Notes: a model not told the origin generated them from the sequence alone. A stretch of DNA of 64,000 nt from Azotobacter bryophylli (GCF_042643485.1 NZ_JBHRSJ010000012.1:186001-250000); one strand, 5' to 3'. Shown: positions 27,703-38,103, counted from the stretch's first letter. Translations and numbers: made by a program.

Positions 27703-29700
27703 TCAGTCTTCCAGCAGTTCCTCGGCCGTGGCCAGCACGTTGTCCAGGGTGAAACCGAAGTGCTCGAACAGCGCCGCGGCCGGACCGGACTCGCCGTAGC
27801 TGGTCATGCCGATCACTCGGCCGTCGAGCCCCACGTACTTGTACCAGAAGTCGGCATGGGCGGCCTCGATGGCGATCCGCGCGCCGACCTCGACCGGCAG
27901 CACCGACTGCTTGTAGGCGGCATCCTGGCGGTCGAACACGTCGCTGGAGGGCATGGAGACTACGCGCACCTTGCGCCCTTGCCCGCTCAGCTTGTCGCAG
28001 GCCTGGACGGCCAGCCCGACCTCGGAGCCGGTGGCGATGAGGATCAGTTCCGGCTCGCCGGCGCAGTCCTTGAGCACATAACCGCCGCGGGCGACATCGG
28101 CCAGTTGGCGGGCATCGCGCACCTGGTGCGGCAGGTTCTGCCGGCTGAAGACCAGCGCGCTCGGACCGTCGGTACGCTCGACGGCGCACTTCCAGGCGAT
28201 CGCCGACTCCACCGCGTCGCACGGGCGCCAGGCATCCAGGTTCGGCGTGCAGCGCAGGCTGGCCAGCTGCTCGACCGGCTGGTGGGTCGGGCCGTCCTCG
28301 CCGAGGCCGATGGAGTCGTGGGTGTAGACGAAGACCACCCGCTGCTTCATCAGGGCCGCCATGCGCACGGCGTTGCAGGCGTACTCCATGAACACCAGGA
28401 AGGTGGCGCCGTAGGGGATGAAGCCGCCATGCAGGGCGATGCCGTTCATGATCGCGCTCATGCCGAACTCGCGCACGCCGTAGTGCAGGTAGTTGCCGGA
28501 GGCATCCCCGGCCTTGACCGCCTTGCAGCCCTTCCACAGGGTCAGGTTGGAGCCGGCGAGGTCGGCCGAGCCGCCGAGGAACTCGGGCAGCAGCGGCCCG
28601 AAGGCGTTGAGGGCGTTCTGGCTGGCCTTGCGGCTGGCGATGGTCTCGCCCTTCTCGGCGATCTCGGCGATGTAGGCGGCGGCCTTCGTGCCGAAATCGG
28701 CCGGCAGATCGCCCTTCATGCGCCGCTGGAACTCGGCGGCCAGTTCCGGATAAGCGGCCTGGTAGGCGGCGAAACGCTGGTTCCAATCGGCCTCGCGGGC
28801 GCTACCGGCGGCCTTGGCGTCCCACTCGGCATAGATCTCGGCGGGGATTTCGAACGGCGCGTGATTCCAGCCCAGGGCGGCGCGGGTCAGCGCGATCTCG
28901 TCGGCACCCAGCGCGGCGCCGTGGCACTCTTCCTTGCCCTGCTTGTTCGGCGAGCCGAAGCCGATGATGGTCTTGCAGCAGATCAGGGTCGGCTGGTCGC
29001 TCTTGCGTGCCGTCTCGATGGCAGTCTTGATCTCGTCGGCATCGTGGCCGTCGACGTTGCGGATCACCTGCCAGCCGTAGGCCTCGAAGCGCTTCGGCGT
29101 GTCGTCGGTGAACCAGCCCTCGACCTCACCGTCGATGGAGATGCCGTTGTCGTCGTAGAAGGCGATCAGCTTGGACAGCCCCAGGGTGCCGGCCAGGGAG
29201 CAGACTTCATGGGAAATGCCTTCCATCATGCAGCCGTCGCCGAGGAACACGTAGGTGTTGTGATCGACGATGGTGTGGCCGGGACGGTTGAACTGCGCCG
29301 CCAGCACCTTCTCCGCCACGGCGAAGCCGACCGCGTTGGCAATGCCCTGACCGAGCGGACCGGTGGTGGTCTCGACGCCAGGGGTGTAGCCGTATTCCGG
29401 GTGCCCCGGGGTGCGGCTGCCGAGCTGGCGGAAGCTCTTCAGGTCGTCGATGGACAGGTCGTAGCCGGTCAGGTGCAGCAGCGAATAGATGAGCATCGAG
29501 CCGTGACCGTTGGACAGCACGAAGCGGTCGCGATCCGCCCATTGCGGGTTGGCCGGGTTGTGCCGGAGGTAGTCGCGCCACAGCACTTCGGCGATGTCCG
29601 CCATCCCCATGGGGGCGCCAGGGTGGCCGCTGTTGGCTTTCTGCACGGCATCCATGCTGAGGGCACGGATGGCATTGGCTCGCTCACGACGGCTGGGCAT
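27703..29700 (-). CDS. tkt: Transketolase
   Basis: The protein has 665 aa from ATG 29700, preceded by CAGGAGA; an upstream start would add 11 residues. Thiamine-diphosphate motifs are present: GHPGAPMGMADIAEVLW, the GDGCMMEG...YDDNGISIDG cofactor-binding block, and the pyrimidine domain VREFGMSAIMNGIALHGG. It transfers two-carbon units between pentose, triose and erythrose phosphates and supplies erythrose-4-phosphate for the next enzyme, Epd. First gene of the cluster. Confidence 0.96.
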   Translation of the reverse strand: MPSRRERANAIRALSMDAVQKANSGHPGAPMGMADIAEVLWRDYLRHNPANPQWADRDRFVLSNGHGSMLIYSLLHLTGYDLSIDDLKSFRQLGSRTPGHPEYGYTPGVETTTGPLGQGIANAVGFAVAEKVLAAQFNRPGHTIVDHNTYVFLGDGCMMEGISHEVCSLAGTLGLSKLIAFYDDNGISIDGEVEGWFTDDTPKRFEAYGWQVIRNVDGHDADEIKTAIETARKSDQPTLICCKTIIGFGSPNKQGKEECHGAALGADEIALTRAALGWNHAPFEIPAEIYAEWDAKAAGSAREADWNQRFAAYQAAYPELAAEFQRRMKGDLPADFGTKAAAYIAEIAEKGETIASRKASQNALNAFGPLLPEFLGGSADLAGSNLTLWKGCKAVKAGDASGNYLHYGVREFGMSAIMNGIALHGGFIPYGATFLVFMEYACNAVRMAALMKQRVVFVYTHDSIGLGEDGPTHQPVEQLASLRCTPNLDAWRPCDAVESAIAWKCAVERTDGPSALVFSRQNLPHQVRDARQLADVARGGYVLKDCAGEPELILIATGSEVGLAVQACDKLSGQGRKVRVVSMPSSDVFDRQDAAYKQSVLPVEVGARIAIEAAHADFWYKYVGLDGRVIGMTSYGESGPAAALFEHFGFTLDNVLATAEELLED

Positions 29701-29935
29701 CGCTGAATCTCCTGCGGGGGCTGAATCGAACAAAGACGCCTATTTTCGCCCACGCGAGGGGCGCGCGGCAACGACAGAAAAAGACGCGAGCAGGCGGCCA
29801 TTCACCGGCCGCCGCCTTTCCAATGGACAAAGCCCCGGTCATTTCGTCGGCAGCGGCTTGTCGGCACCGGGCAGATCGCCACCAATACGCTAAGAACATG
29901 GCGCATACTGCCTCCCCCAACCATCGGAATCGCCC

Positions 29936-30379
29936 ATGGACATCCGCACCGCAGTCCTCGCCGACATCCCGGCGCTATGCAGCCTGCTCGATCAGCTGTT
30001 CGCCCAGGAGGCCGAGTTCAGCCCCGACCGTGCCGCCCAGGAGAGGGGGCTGAGCGAGATCATCCGGAACGCCACCACGGGCGAGATCCTGGTCGCCTGC
30101 GAGTTCGGCCGAATCATCGGCATGGTCAACCTGCTGTATACGGTTTCCACTGCGCTAGGGGCGCCGGTGGCCCTGCTGGAAGACATGGTGGTGGATACCG
30201 CTGCCCGCGACCGCGGTCTCGGCACTCAGTTGCTGGAAGCCGCGATCGCCACTGCCAAGTCCCGGGGCTGCCGACGCATCACTCTGTTGACCGATGCCGA
30301 CAATGCCGATGCCCAGCGCTTCTATGCCCGCCAGGGCTTCGCCCGTTCGTCGATGATTCCCCTGCGCCTACCGCTCTGA
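29936..30379 (+). CDS. GNAT family N-acetyltransferase
   Basis: The protein has 147 aa. The acetyl-CoA-binding motif A appears as LLEDMVVDTAARDRGLGTQLLEAA (RDRGLG standing for Q/RxxGxG/A), followed by RRITLLTDADNADAQRFYARQGF, the typical GNAT end. The substrate is unknown. It is divergent from tkt, with 235 nt between start codons and no recognised signal between them. Confidence 0.85.
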   Translation: MDIRTAVLADIPALCSLLDQLFAQEAEFSPDRAAQERGLSEIIRNATTGEILVACEFGRIIGMVNLLYTVSTALGAPVALLEDMVVDTAARDRGLGTQLLEAAIATAKSRGCRRITLLTDADNADAQRFYARQGFARSSMIPLRLPL

Positions 30380-30506
30380 GCGCATGCCGAGAGCGGGCGC
30401 CCGGCATGCGCCGAACCCGCTGCTACATTGGCCCGGCGAGCACTCGCGAAACCCGGGGCGCCCCATCCGCAACGCGGGAGCGCCGCATGGGGAGCGCTTC
30501 GGGGCT

Positions 30507-30534
30507 TTGCATTCGTGCGACAAATCGGTAATAT
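30507..30534 (+). promoter_or_regulatory. Sigma70 promoter of rpsU
   Basis: TTGCAT (30507-30512), a 16-nt spacer and TAATAT (30529-30534) lie about 85 nt before the rpsU start. This is the expected main promoter of the rpsU-dnaG-rpoD operon. Confidence 0.7.
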
Positions 30535-30620
30535 CCGCACCCTTGAAAAGAGACGTTCTCCGGTGCCGAATGCCAGGAGCGCGCGCTCAAACACCGGTCA
30601 ATTGTTTAAGGTAGCCCTGG

Positions 30621-30836
30621 ATGCCCGCCGTCAAAGTTAAAGAGAACGAACCCTTCGACGTAGCCCTGCGTCGCTTCAAGCGCTCCTGCGAAAAAGCCGG
30701 CGTTCTGGCCGAAGTTCGCAGCCGCGAGTTCTACGAGAAGCCCACTGCCGAGCGCAAGCGCAAAGCCGCCGCCGCCGTGAAGCGCCACGCCAAGAAAGTG
30801 CAGCGCGAGCAGCGTCGCCGCGAGCGCCTGTACTAA
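30621..30836 (+). CDS. rpsU: 30S ribosomal protein S21
   Basis: The protein has 71 aa: MPAVKVKENEPFDVALRRFKRSCEKAG and a very basic tail, the standard S21 sequence and length. It is needed for base pairing of the mRNA leader with 16S rRNA in initiation. First gene of the macromolecular synthesis operon. Confidence 0.98.
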   Translation: MPAVKVKENEPFDVALRRFKRSCEKAGVLAEVRSREFYEKPTAERKRKAAAAVKRHAKKVQREQRRRERLY

Positions 30837-30864
30837 GTTACAGCACCCCTCGCACGCTTCACCG

Positions 30865-30889
30865 AAGCCCGGCTAAAAACCGGGCTTTT
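30865..30889 (+). terminator. Attenuating terminator between rpsU and dnaG
   Basis: The stem AAGCCCGG / CCGGGCTT with a CTAAAAA loop and TTTT lies in the rpsU-dnaG gap. A partial terminator in this position is known in the E. coli operon and lowers dnaG relative to rpsU. Confidence 0.85.
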
Positions 30890-30942
30890 GGCGTTTCTGA
30901 CCACTTGATCGACGCCAACGCACCGACCCCAGCGGACCCCCA

Positions 30943-32907
30943 ATGGCCGGACTGATCCCCCAAGGCTTCATCGACGACCTGCTGAACCGCACCGACATCG
31001 TCGACGTGGTCGGCTCGCGCGTCCAGCTGAAGAAGAGCGGCAAGAACTACAGCGCCTGCTGCCCGTTCCACAAGGAAAAGACCCCCTCCTTCACCGTCAG
31101 CCCGGACAAGCAGTTCTATTACTGTTTCGGCTGCGGTGCCGGCGGCAACGCCCTGGGCTTCATCATGGATCACGACCACCTGGACTTCCCCCAAGCGGTC
31201 GAGGAACTGGCCAAACGCGCCGGCCTGGAAGTCCCCCACGAAGAAGGCAGCCGCAGCACCAGACCGCGCCAGAGCGTCGACTCGCCGCTCTATCCGCTGC
31301 TGGAGGCGGCCGCCGAATTCTATCGCCAGGCCCTGAAGAGCCATCCGGCGCGCAAGGCGGCCGTCGACTACCTCAAGGGTCGCGGACTGTCCGGCACCAT
31401 CGCCCGCGACTTCGCCCTCGGCTTCGCCCCGCCCGGCTGGGACAACCTGCTCAAGCACCTGAGCGGCGACGCCCTGCAGCAGAAGGCGATGATCGAGGCA
31501 GGCCTGCTGATCGAGAACGCCGAGACCGGCAAGCGCTACGACCGCTTCCGCGACCGAGTGGTCTTCCCCATCCGCGACAGCCGCGGCCGGGTCATCGCCT
31601 TCGGCGGCCGGGTGCTCGGCGACGACAAGCCCAAGTACCTCAACTCCCCGGAAACCCCGGTGTTCCACAAGGGCCAGGAACTCTACGGCCTTTACGAGGC
31701 GCGCAAGAGCAACCGCGACCTCGACGAGATCATCGTGGTCGAGGGCTACATGGACGTCATCGCCCTGACCCAGCAGGGGCTGCGCAACGCCGTCGCCACC
31801 CTCGGCACCGCCACCAGCGAGGAACACCTGAAACGCCTGTTCCGCCTGGTGCCGAGCGTGCTGTTCTGCTTCGACGGCGACGCCGCCGGACGCAAGGCCG
31901 CCTGGCGCGCCCTCGAAGCCACCCTGCCGAACCTGCAGGACGGCCGCCGGGCGCGCTTCCTGTTTCTGCCCGAAGGCGAGGACCCGGACAGTTTGGTGCG
32001 CGCCGAAGGCAGCGACGCCTTCAGGGCCCGCCTCGAACAGCAGGCCCAGCCGCTGGCCGACTACTTCTTCGAGCAGCTTGGCCGGGAAGCCGATCCGCGC
32101 TCGCTGGAAGGCAAGGCGCACCTGGCGACCCTGGCTGCCCCACTGATCGAGAAGATCCCCGGCGCCAACCTGCGCGCCCTGATGCGCCAGCGCCTCGGCG
32201 AAATCACCGGTCTCAGCGGCGAGGCACTGAGTCGCCCCCACGCACCGGGCGCCGCCATCACCCAGGACGCCCCTCCGCCCTACCCGGAAGAGGCCTATTA
32301 CGATGCCGCGCCGGACCATGGCTATGCAGACTACTCCGGATTCGCCGACCACGAGCCGACCGCGCCCTTCGAACGCCAGCCCCAGAACAAGGGCCAATGG
32401 AAGAAAGATGGCAGGAAATGGAAGAGCAAGGGGCGCGGCGACTTCCAGCCGCGCACCCCGCGCACGGCGGTCAGCGTCGAGCCGCCGAACCTGAGCGCAC
32501 TGCGCACGCTGCTGCATCATCCGCAACTGGCTCAGAAGGTCGAGGACGCCAGCCATTTCGCCAGCGAAGACGACACTTATGCCCAGCTGCTGGTCGCCCT
32601 GCTGGAAGCCCTGCAGAAGAATCCGAATCTCAGCCCGCTGCAACTGATCGCCCGTTGGCACGGCACCGAGCAGGGTCGGCTGCTGCGCGCTCTGGCGGAA
32701 AAGGAATGGCTGATTTCGACCGACAACCTTGAACAACAGTTTTTCGACACTATAACTACGTTAGCGGCACGTCAGCGCGAGCGCAGCCTCGAGCGCCTGC
32801 TCAGCAAGGCCCGACAGGGCGAACTGAGCACGGAGGAGAAAGATCAGCTGCGCGACCTGCTCAGCCGGAGAGCCGCCCCCGTCCCCCCGACCTCAACTGG
32901 CGCGTGA
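30943..32907 (+). CDS. dnaG: DNA primase
   Basis: The protein has 654 aa. The N-terminal CHC2 zinc finger has C40, H43, C61 and C64. The TOPRIM core contains VVEGYMDVIAL and FCFDGDAAGRKAA. A flexible Gln/Pro/Lys-rich linker (about 440-510) leads to the C-terminal DnaB-helicase-interaction domain. It synthesises RNA primers at the replication fork. It lies between rpsU and rpoD as in other gammaproteobacteria. Confidence 0.97.
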   Translation: MAGLIPQGFIDDLLNRTDIVDVVGSRVQLKKSGKNYSACCPFHKEKTPSFTVSPDKQFYYCFGCGAGGNALGFIMDHDHLDFPQAVEELAKRAGLEVPHEEGSRSTRPRQSVDSPLYPLLEAAAEFYRQALKSHPARKAAVDYLKGRGLSGTIARDFALGFAPPGWDNLLKHLSGDALQQKAMIEAGLLIENAETGKRYDRFRDRVVFPIRDSRGRVIAFGGRVLGDDKPKYLNSPETPVFHKGQELYGLYEARKSNRDLDEIIVVEGYMDVIALTQQGLRNAVATLGTATSEEHLKRLFRLVPSVLFCFDGDAAGRKAAWRALEATLPNLQDGRRARFLFLPEGEDPDSLVRAEGSDAFRARLEQQAQPLADYFFEQLGREADPRSLEGKAHLATLAAPLIEKIPGANLRALMRQRLGEITGLSGEALSRPHAPGAAITQDAPPPYPEEAYYDAAPDHGYADYSGFADHEPTAPFERQPQNKGQWKKDGRKWKSKGRGDFQPRTPRTAVSVEPPNLSALRTLLHHPQLAQKVEDASHFASEDDTYAQLLVALLEALQKNPNLSPLQLIARWHGTEQGRLLRALAEKEWLISTDNLEQQFFDTITTLAARQRERSLERLLSKARQGELSTEEKDQLRDLLSRRAAPVPPTSTGA

Positions 32908-32921
32908 GGTCAGGTTTCAGC

Positions 32922-32927
32922 TATAAT
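32922..32927 (+). promoter_or_regulatory. -10 element of an internal rpoD promoter
   Basis: A perfect TATAAT lies 48 nt before the rpoD ATG. No good -35 is seen at the right spacing. Internal promoters before rpoD are known in enterics and pseudomonads. Confidence 0.55.
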
Positions 32928-32975
32928 GCTCAGCTTGATTTTCAGCCCGCCAGAACCTTCAGTGGATAGGGTGTT

Positions 32976-34832
<1,857 letters not shown>

Positions 34833-34836
34833 CGAC

Positions 34837-34863
34837 AAACCCCCCGGCCCCGCCGGGGGTTTT
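34837..34863 (+). terminator. Rho-independent terminator of rpoD
   Basis: A GC stem (AAACCCCCCGG / CCGGGGGTTTT, loop CCCCG) begins 4 nt after the stop codon. Confidence 0.9.
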
Positions 34864-34896
34864 GCTTTCCACTGTCGGCCGGACGAAAGACGCCCC

Positions 34897-34902
34897 TATA
34901 CT
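34897..34902 (+). promoter_or_regulatory. -10 element of the cooA-like gene
   Basis: TATACT lies 37 nt before the ATG of the CooA-like gene. The -35 is weak. It gives this gene its own promoter after the rpoD terminator. Confidence 0.5.
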
Positions 34903-34938
34903 GCGCTCTCGTACAGCTCCCTTCGCGATGCACTCCCC

Positions 34939-35613
34939 ATGAAAGGACTCGATCCCGGCAACCTGCTCGAACGCCTCGACGCACTTACACAGGCCGCCCT
35001 GCTGCAGGGCTTCCACCAGCGCCAGTTGGTCGAGAACGAGCTGCTCGGCAGCCCGAACGGCGAACGCGACAGCGTGTTCATCGTATGCAGTGGACGCATC
35101 CGGGTGTTCCTCGCCTTTGAGGACAAGGAGTACACCCTCACCTTCCTCGAGGCCGGCGACATCTACAGCACCCACAGCCTGGCCTACGTCCAGACTGTGC
35201 GCCCGAGCGAAGTGCTGATGGGCGATACCTCGCGCATGATGGCCACCCTGAGATCGCTGCCGGGGGCCTTCCCGGCGATCATCCGCGTACTCGGCGGCAC
35301 CCTGGCCAACAGCATGCGCGTCATCGAGGACCTGGCCTTCCGCGACGTCGAAGGCCGCCTGGCGCGATTCCTGGACGGCATGCTGATGCGCAAGGGCCGC
35401 CCCCACCAGGGAGGCCTGCGCCTGGAACTGGATCTGCGCACCGAGGACATCGCCCGCCTGCTCGGCACGACCCGCCAGACCGTCTCTTCGCTGATCAACC
35501 GGATGGCCCGCGAAGGCATTCTCAGCCGTGCCGGTAACGGCGCCTTCGACATCCACGACGCCGAACGCCTGCACGCCCGCAGCCAAGGGCCCGCCAAGGT
35601 GTCGGACGGCTGA
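34939..35613 (+). CDS. cooA: CooA-like CO-sensing haem transcription factor (CRP/FNR family)
   Basis: The protein has 224 aa: an effector domain (about 1-130), a long C-helix and a C-terminal HTH (about 175-200). By memory comparison with Rhodospirillum rubrum CooA it aligns end to end. DSVFIVCSGRIRVFLAFEDKE, the haem segment GDIYSTHS, the dimer helix segment MRVIEDLAFRDVEGRLARF, the hinge GRPHQGG and the recognition helix TTRQTVSSLI all have direct counterparts. The haem ligand His77 of R. rubrum corresponds to H79. The Fe(III) ligand Cys75 is replaced by S77, so its ferric haem must be ligated differently. It would bind CO at Fe(II) haem and activate transcription. The cowN-like gene follows. 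The alternative is an ordinary CRP/FNR regulator; FNR cysteines are absent. Confidence 0.82.
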   Translation: MKGLDPGNLLERLDALTQAALLQGFHQRQLVENELLGSPNGERDSVFIVCSGRIRVFLAFEDKEYTLTFLEAGDIYSTHSLAYVQTVRPSEVLMGDTSRMMATLRSLPGAFPAIIRVLGGTLANSMRVIEDLAFRDVEGRLARFLDGMLMRKGRPHQGGLRLELDLRTEDIARLLGTTRQTVSSLINRMAREGILSRAGNGAFDIHDAERLHARSQGPAKVSDG

Positions 35614-35615
35614 CA
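35600..35615 (+). promoter_or_regulatory. Predicted CooA operator for cowN
   Basis: TGTCG-GACGGC-TGACA. Read on the minus strand this is TGTCA-N6-CGACA, which is the CooA consensus known from R. rubrum. It overlaps the stop codon of the cooA-like gene. Its centre is about 32 nt before a -10-like TAGCAT (35637-35642), placing it near -41.5 of a start at about 35649, the class II activator position. Confidence 0.7.
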
Positions 35616-35678
35616 GACGCTCCTTGTACCTCCTCCTAGCATGGACGCTTCCGATATCCGCTCGCAGGAGGAGCATCC

Positions 35679-35972
35679 ATGACCACGACGACCTATCGCA
35701 GCATCTGCGGCGAAGCATCCCTGCCCTACATCGACTGCGATCGCTGCATCCGCGCCATCTACGCGCGCATCCAGCACTACCTGCAGCAGGACCCGGGCGA
35801 CTGCCCGATCTGCAACTATTTCCGCGACAAGATCGGCTCCCGCGACGGCACCGAGAGCGACGCCCGCCTGCTGCTGCATGCCCAGGTGAACGTCGTCTAC
35901 GAAATCTTCGCCCGCCACCACGACCAGGAAGCTCTGGCCCTGCTGGAGCGGGTCGAAGACGACTGCTGCTGA
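35679..35972 (+). CDS. cowN: CowN-like N2-fixation sustaining protein (protects nitrogenase from CO)
   Basis: The protein has 97 aa with a perfect AGGAGG ribosome binding site. No signal peptide, so cytosolic. The pattern YIDCDRCIRAIYARI...PICNYFRDKI...LLLHAQVNVVYEIFARHHDQEALALLERVEDDCC fits CowN: the early IDCD, the central F-R-K region, the LH..VN motif and the C-terminal acidic-CC end. CowN lets diazotrophs fix N2 in the presence of CO and in R. rubrum is controlled by CooA. The adjacent CooA-like regulator and its operator support the call independently. No nif gene is in the window. Confidence 0.78.
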   Translation: MTTTTYRSICGEASLPYIDCDRCIRAIYARIQHYLQQDPGDCPICNYFRDKIGSRDGTESDARLLLHAQVNVVYEIFARHHDQEALALLERVEDDCC

Positions 35973-36065
35973 GAACACGCACCTGGGAACCTGGAGCCCG
36001 GGGCTTCATGGCGGGCATCCCGCCTTTTCCGCTCGCATCGCCTAGCACAGACAGAAACCCGCCGG

Positions 36066-36071
36066 TATAAT
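36066..36071 (+). promoter_or_regulatory. -10 element of the tRNA promoter
   Basis: A perfect TATAAT followed by a GC-rich discriminator (CCGCCGGCC), typical of stringently controlled tRNA promoters, lies 16 nt before the tRNA. Confidence 0.65.
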
Positions 36072-36086
36072 CCGCCGGCCTTCTGG

Positions 36087-36163
36087 GGGCCTGTAGCTCA
36101 GTCGGTTAGAGCAGAGGACTCATAATCCTTTGGTCCAGGGTTCGAGTCCCTGCGGGCCCACCA
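36087..36163 (+). tRNA. tRNA-Ile2 (anticodon CAT, lysidine-modified), possibly read as tRNA-Met
   Basis: A 77-nt cloverleaf with encoded CCA. The acceptor GGGCCTG pairs with CGGGCCC, the D arm is GCTC/GAGC, the anticodon stem GAGGA/TCCTT has loop CTCATAA (CAT at 36121-36123), and the T arm is CAGGG/CCCTG. The pairs C4-G69 and C5-G68 are positive determinants for TilS, favouring Ile2 over elongator Met, which has T4-A69 and A5-T68 in E. coli. The D arm and acceptor rule out initiator tRNA, whose first pair is mismatched. Confidence 0.9.
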
Positions 36164-36173
36164 CACGCAATTG

Positions 36174-36210
36174 AAGCCCCCGCCCCGCAAGAGGCGGGGG
36201 CTTTTCGTTT
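36174..36210 (+). terminator. Rho-independent terminator of the tRNA gene
   Basis: The 11-bp stem AAGCCCCCGCC / GGCGGGGGCTT is followed by TTCGTTTTT. The 220 nt from here to opgD show no further feature. Confidence 0.9.
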
Positions 36211-36428
36211 TTGCCAGTGGATGATCGTCGCGGATCGAGGAGATGGTTTCGTGCGATGAAGACCGTCGCACCGCCAACGCACCCCAGGCCGAAAAGTGCC
36301 CGACCGGGCGCTCCCGCGGACGTTGGAGATCCTCGCGCCCGCAAGAAAAATTCCTCTCCGCCCCCACAAGAGAGCCTCTGCACGCTACAGTCCTCCCCCT
36401 GAACGATAGTGCCATCTCAAGGTTCTTC

Positions 36429-38063
36429 ATGCAGCGTAGAGACCTCCTCAAAGCCTCCCTCGCCCTGGCCGCCTATACCGGTCTGCCTTCCGCCAGCCTG
36501 TTCGCCGCACGCGCTCTTGCCGCTACTGCCGATGGCGAGGGCAAGCCTTTTTCCTTCGAACGGTTGCAGACCGAGGCCCGCCAGCTTGCCCGCAGCCCCT
36601 ATGCGGACGGTAGCCAGGTGTTGCCGCCGACGCTGGCGAACATGTCGCCGCTGGATTTCAACCGGATCCACTACGATCCCGCACATTCGCTCTGGCACGA
36701 CCAGGATGGTCGGCTGGAGGTACGCTTCTTCCATGTGGGCATGGGCTTCAAGCAGCCCGTCCGGATGTACAGCGTCGATCCGAAGGCCGGGATGGCCCGG
36801 GAAATCCACTTCCGTCCCGAACTGTTCGGCTACCAGAACACCGGCGTCGACACCAGCCAGCTCAAGGGCGATCTGGGCTTCGCCGGCTTCCGGGTGTTCC
36901 CGCATCCCGACCCGCACCGCTACGACCTGGTGTCCTTCCTCGGCGCCAGCTACTTCCGCGCGATCGACGGCAACAGGCAGTACGGCCTGTCGGCCCGCGG
37001 CCTGGCCATCGACACCTTCACCGACCACCCGGAGGAGTTTCCCAACTTCACCCGGTTCTGGTTCGAGCGGCCCGCGCCGGACAGCCGGCGTTTCACCGTC
37101 TATGCGCTTCTCGACTCGCCGAGCGCCACCGGCGCCTATCGCTTCGACATCGACTGCCAGGACGAACAGGTGGTCATGGACATCGACGCCCATGTCAACG
37201 CCCGCAAGGCGATCAAGCAACTGGGCATCTGCCCCATGACCAGCATGTTCAGCTGCGGCAGCCACGAGCGGCGCATGTGCGACTCGATCCACCCGAACCT
37301 GCACGACTCCGACCGCTTGGCCATGTGGCGCGGCAACGGCGAATGGATCTGCCGTCCGCTGAACAACCCGAAGCGCATCCAGTTCAACAGTTTCGCCGAC
37401 AGCAACCCCAAGGGCTTCGGTCTAGTTCAGACCAACCATGACTTCGAGACCTACCAGGACACCGTCGACAGCTACCATCGCCGTCCGAGCCTGTGGGTCG
37501 AGCCCACCACGGGCTGGGGCGAAGGCGCCATCAACCTGATGGAGCTGCCCACCACCGGCGAAACCCTGGACAACATCGTGGCCTTCTGGACGCCGAAGGA
37601 GCCGGTCGAGGCCGGCCAGTCCCTGCACTACGGCTACAAGCTGTTCTGGAGCGCCCTGCCGCCGGTGGCCCCCGGCCTGGCTCAGGTGCAGGCGACGCGT
37701 TCGGGCATGGGCGGCTTCACCGAGGGCTGGGCGCCGGGCGAGCATTACCCCGAGGTCTGGGCCCGGCGCTTCGCCATCGACTTCGCCGGCGGCCCCCTGG
37801 AAAACATGCCGCCCGACGAAGACCTGGAGCCGGTTGTCACGGTCGCCGACGGGCGCGTCCAGGACTTCCAGGTCCTGGCGCTACAGCCCCACGTCAAGGG
37901 TTTCCGCGTCCTGTTCGACTGGTATCCCACCAGCGACAGCACCGAGCCGGTGAACATTCGCTGCTTCCTGCGCCGCCGTGCGGACAAGCAGACCCTGAGC
38001 GAGACCTGGCTGTACCAGTACTTCCCGCCGGCGCCCGATCAGCGGCGCTATACCTACAACTGA
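36429..38063 (+). CDS. opgD: Periplasmic glucan biosynthesis protein OpgD (MdoD)
   Basis: The protein has 544 aa from ATG 36429, preceded by CAAGG. The leader MQRRDLLKASLALAAYTGLP is a twin-arginine signal (RRDLLK), as known for OpgD but not for OpgG. The mature protein matches the OpgG/OpgD family: FHVGMGFKQPVRMY, FRVFPHPDPHRYDLVSFLGASYFRA, SSMFSCG-like MTSMFSCG and DSDRLAMWRGNGEWICRPL. It shapes the backbone of osmoregulated periplasmic glucans. No opgGH is in the window. Confidence 0.93.
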   Translation: MQRRDLLKASLALAAYTGLPSASLFAARALAATADGEGKPFSFERLQTEARQLARSPYADGSQVLPPTLANMSPLDFNRIHYDPAHSLWHDQDGRLEVRFFHVGMGFKQPVRMYSVDPKAGMAREIHFRPELFGYQNTGVDTSQLKGDLGFAGFRVFPHPDPHRYDLVSFLGASYFRAIDGNRQYGLSARGLAIDTFTDHPEEFPNFTRFWFERPAPDSRRFTVYALLDSPSATGAYRFDIDCQDEQVVMDIDAHVNARKAIKQLGICPMTSMFSCGSHERRMCDSIHPNLHDSDRLAMWRGNGEWICRPLNNPKRIQFNSFADSNPKGFGLVQTNHDFETYQDTVDSYHRRPSLWVEPTTGWGEGAINLMELPTTGETLDNIVAFWTPKEPVEAGQSLHYGYKLFWSALPPVAPGLAQVQATRSGMGGFTEGWAPGEHYPEVWARRFAIDFAGGPLENMPPDEDLEPVVTVADGRVQDFQVLALQPHVKGFRVLFDWYPTSDSTEPVNIRCFLRRRADKQTLSETWLYQYFPPAPDQRRYTYN

Positions 38064-38103
38064 AAAAGCGGCTCATGGGCGGTTGGCCGAACCGCCCGTG
38101 AGC
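38062..38103 (-). terminator. Terminator of the GGDEF gene
   Basis: A long inverted repeat at 38071-38103 (arms about 14 bp with one mismatch, GCTCATGGGCGGTT on the plus strand) is followed on the minus strand by CGCTTTTTC. It lies in the 83-nt gap between convergent opgD and the GGDEF gene. Confidence 0.7.

Noticed and set aside
36087..36163. tRNA-Met (elongator or initiator)
   Set aside because: C4-G69 and C5-G68 pairs favour TilS-modified tRNA-Ile2. The first acceptor pair is matched, unlike initiator tRNA.
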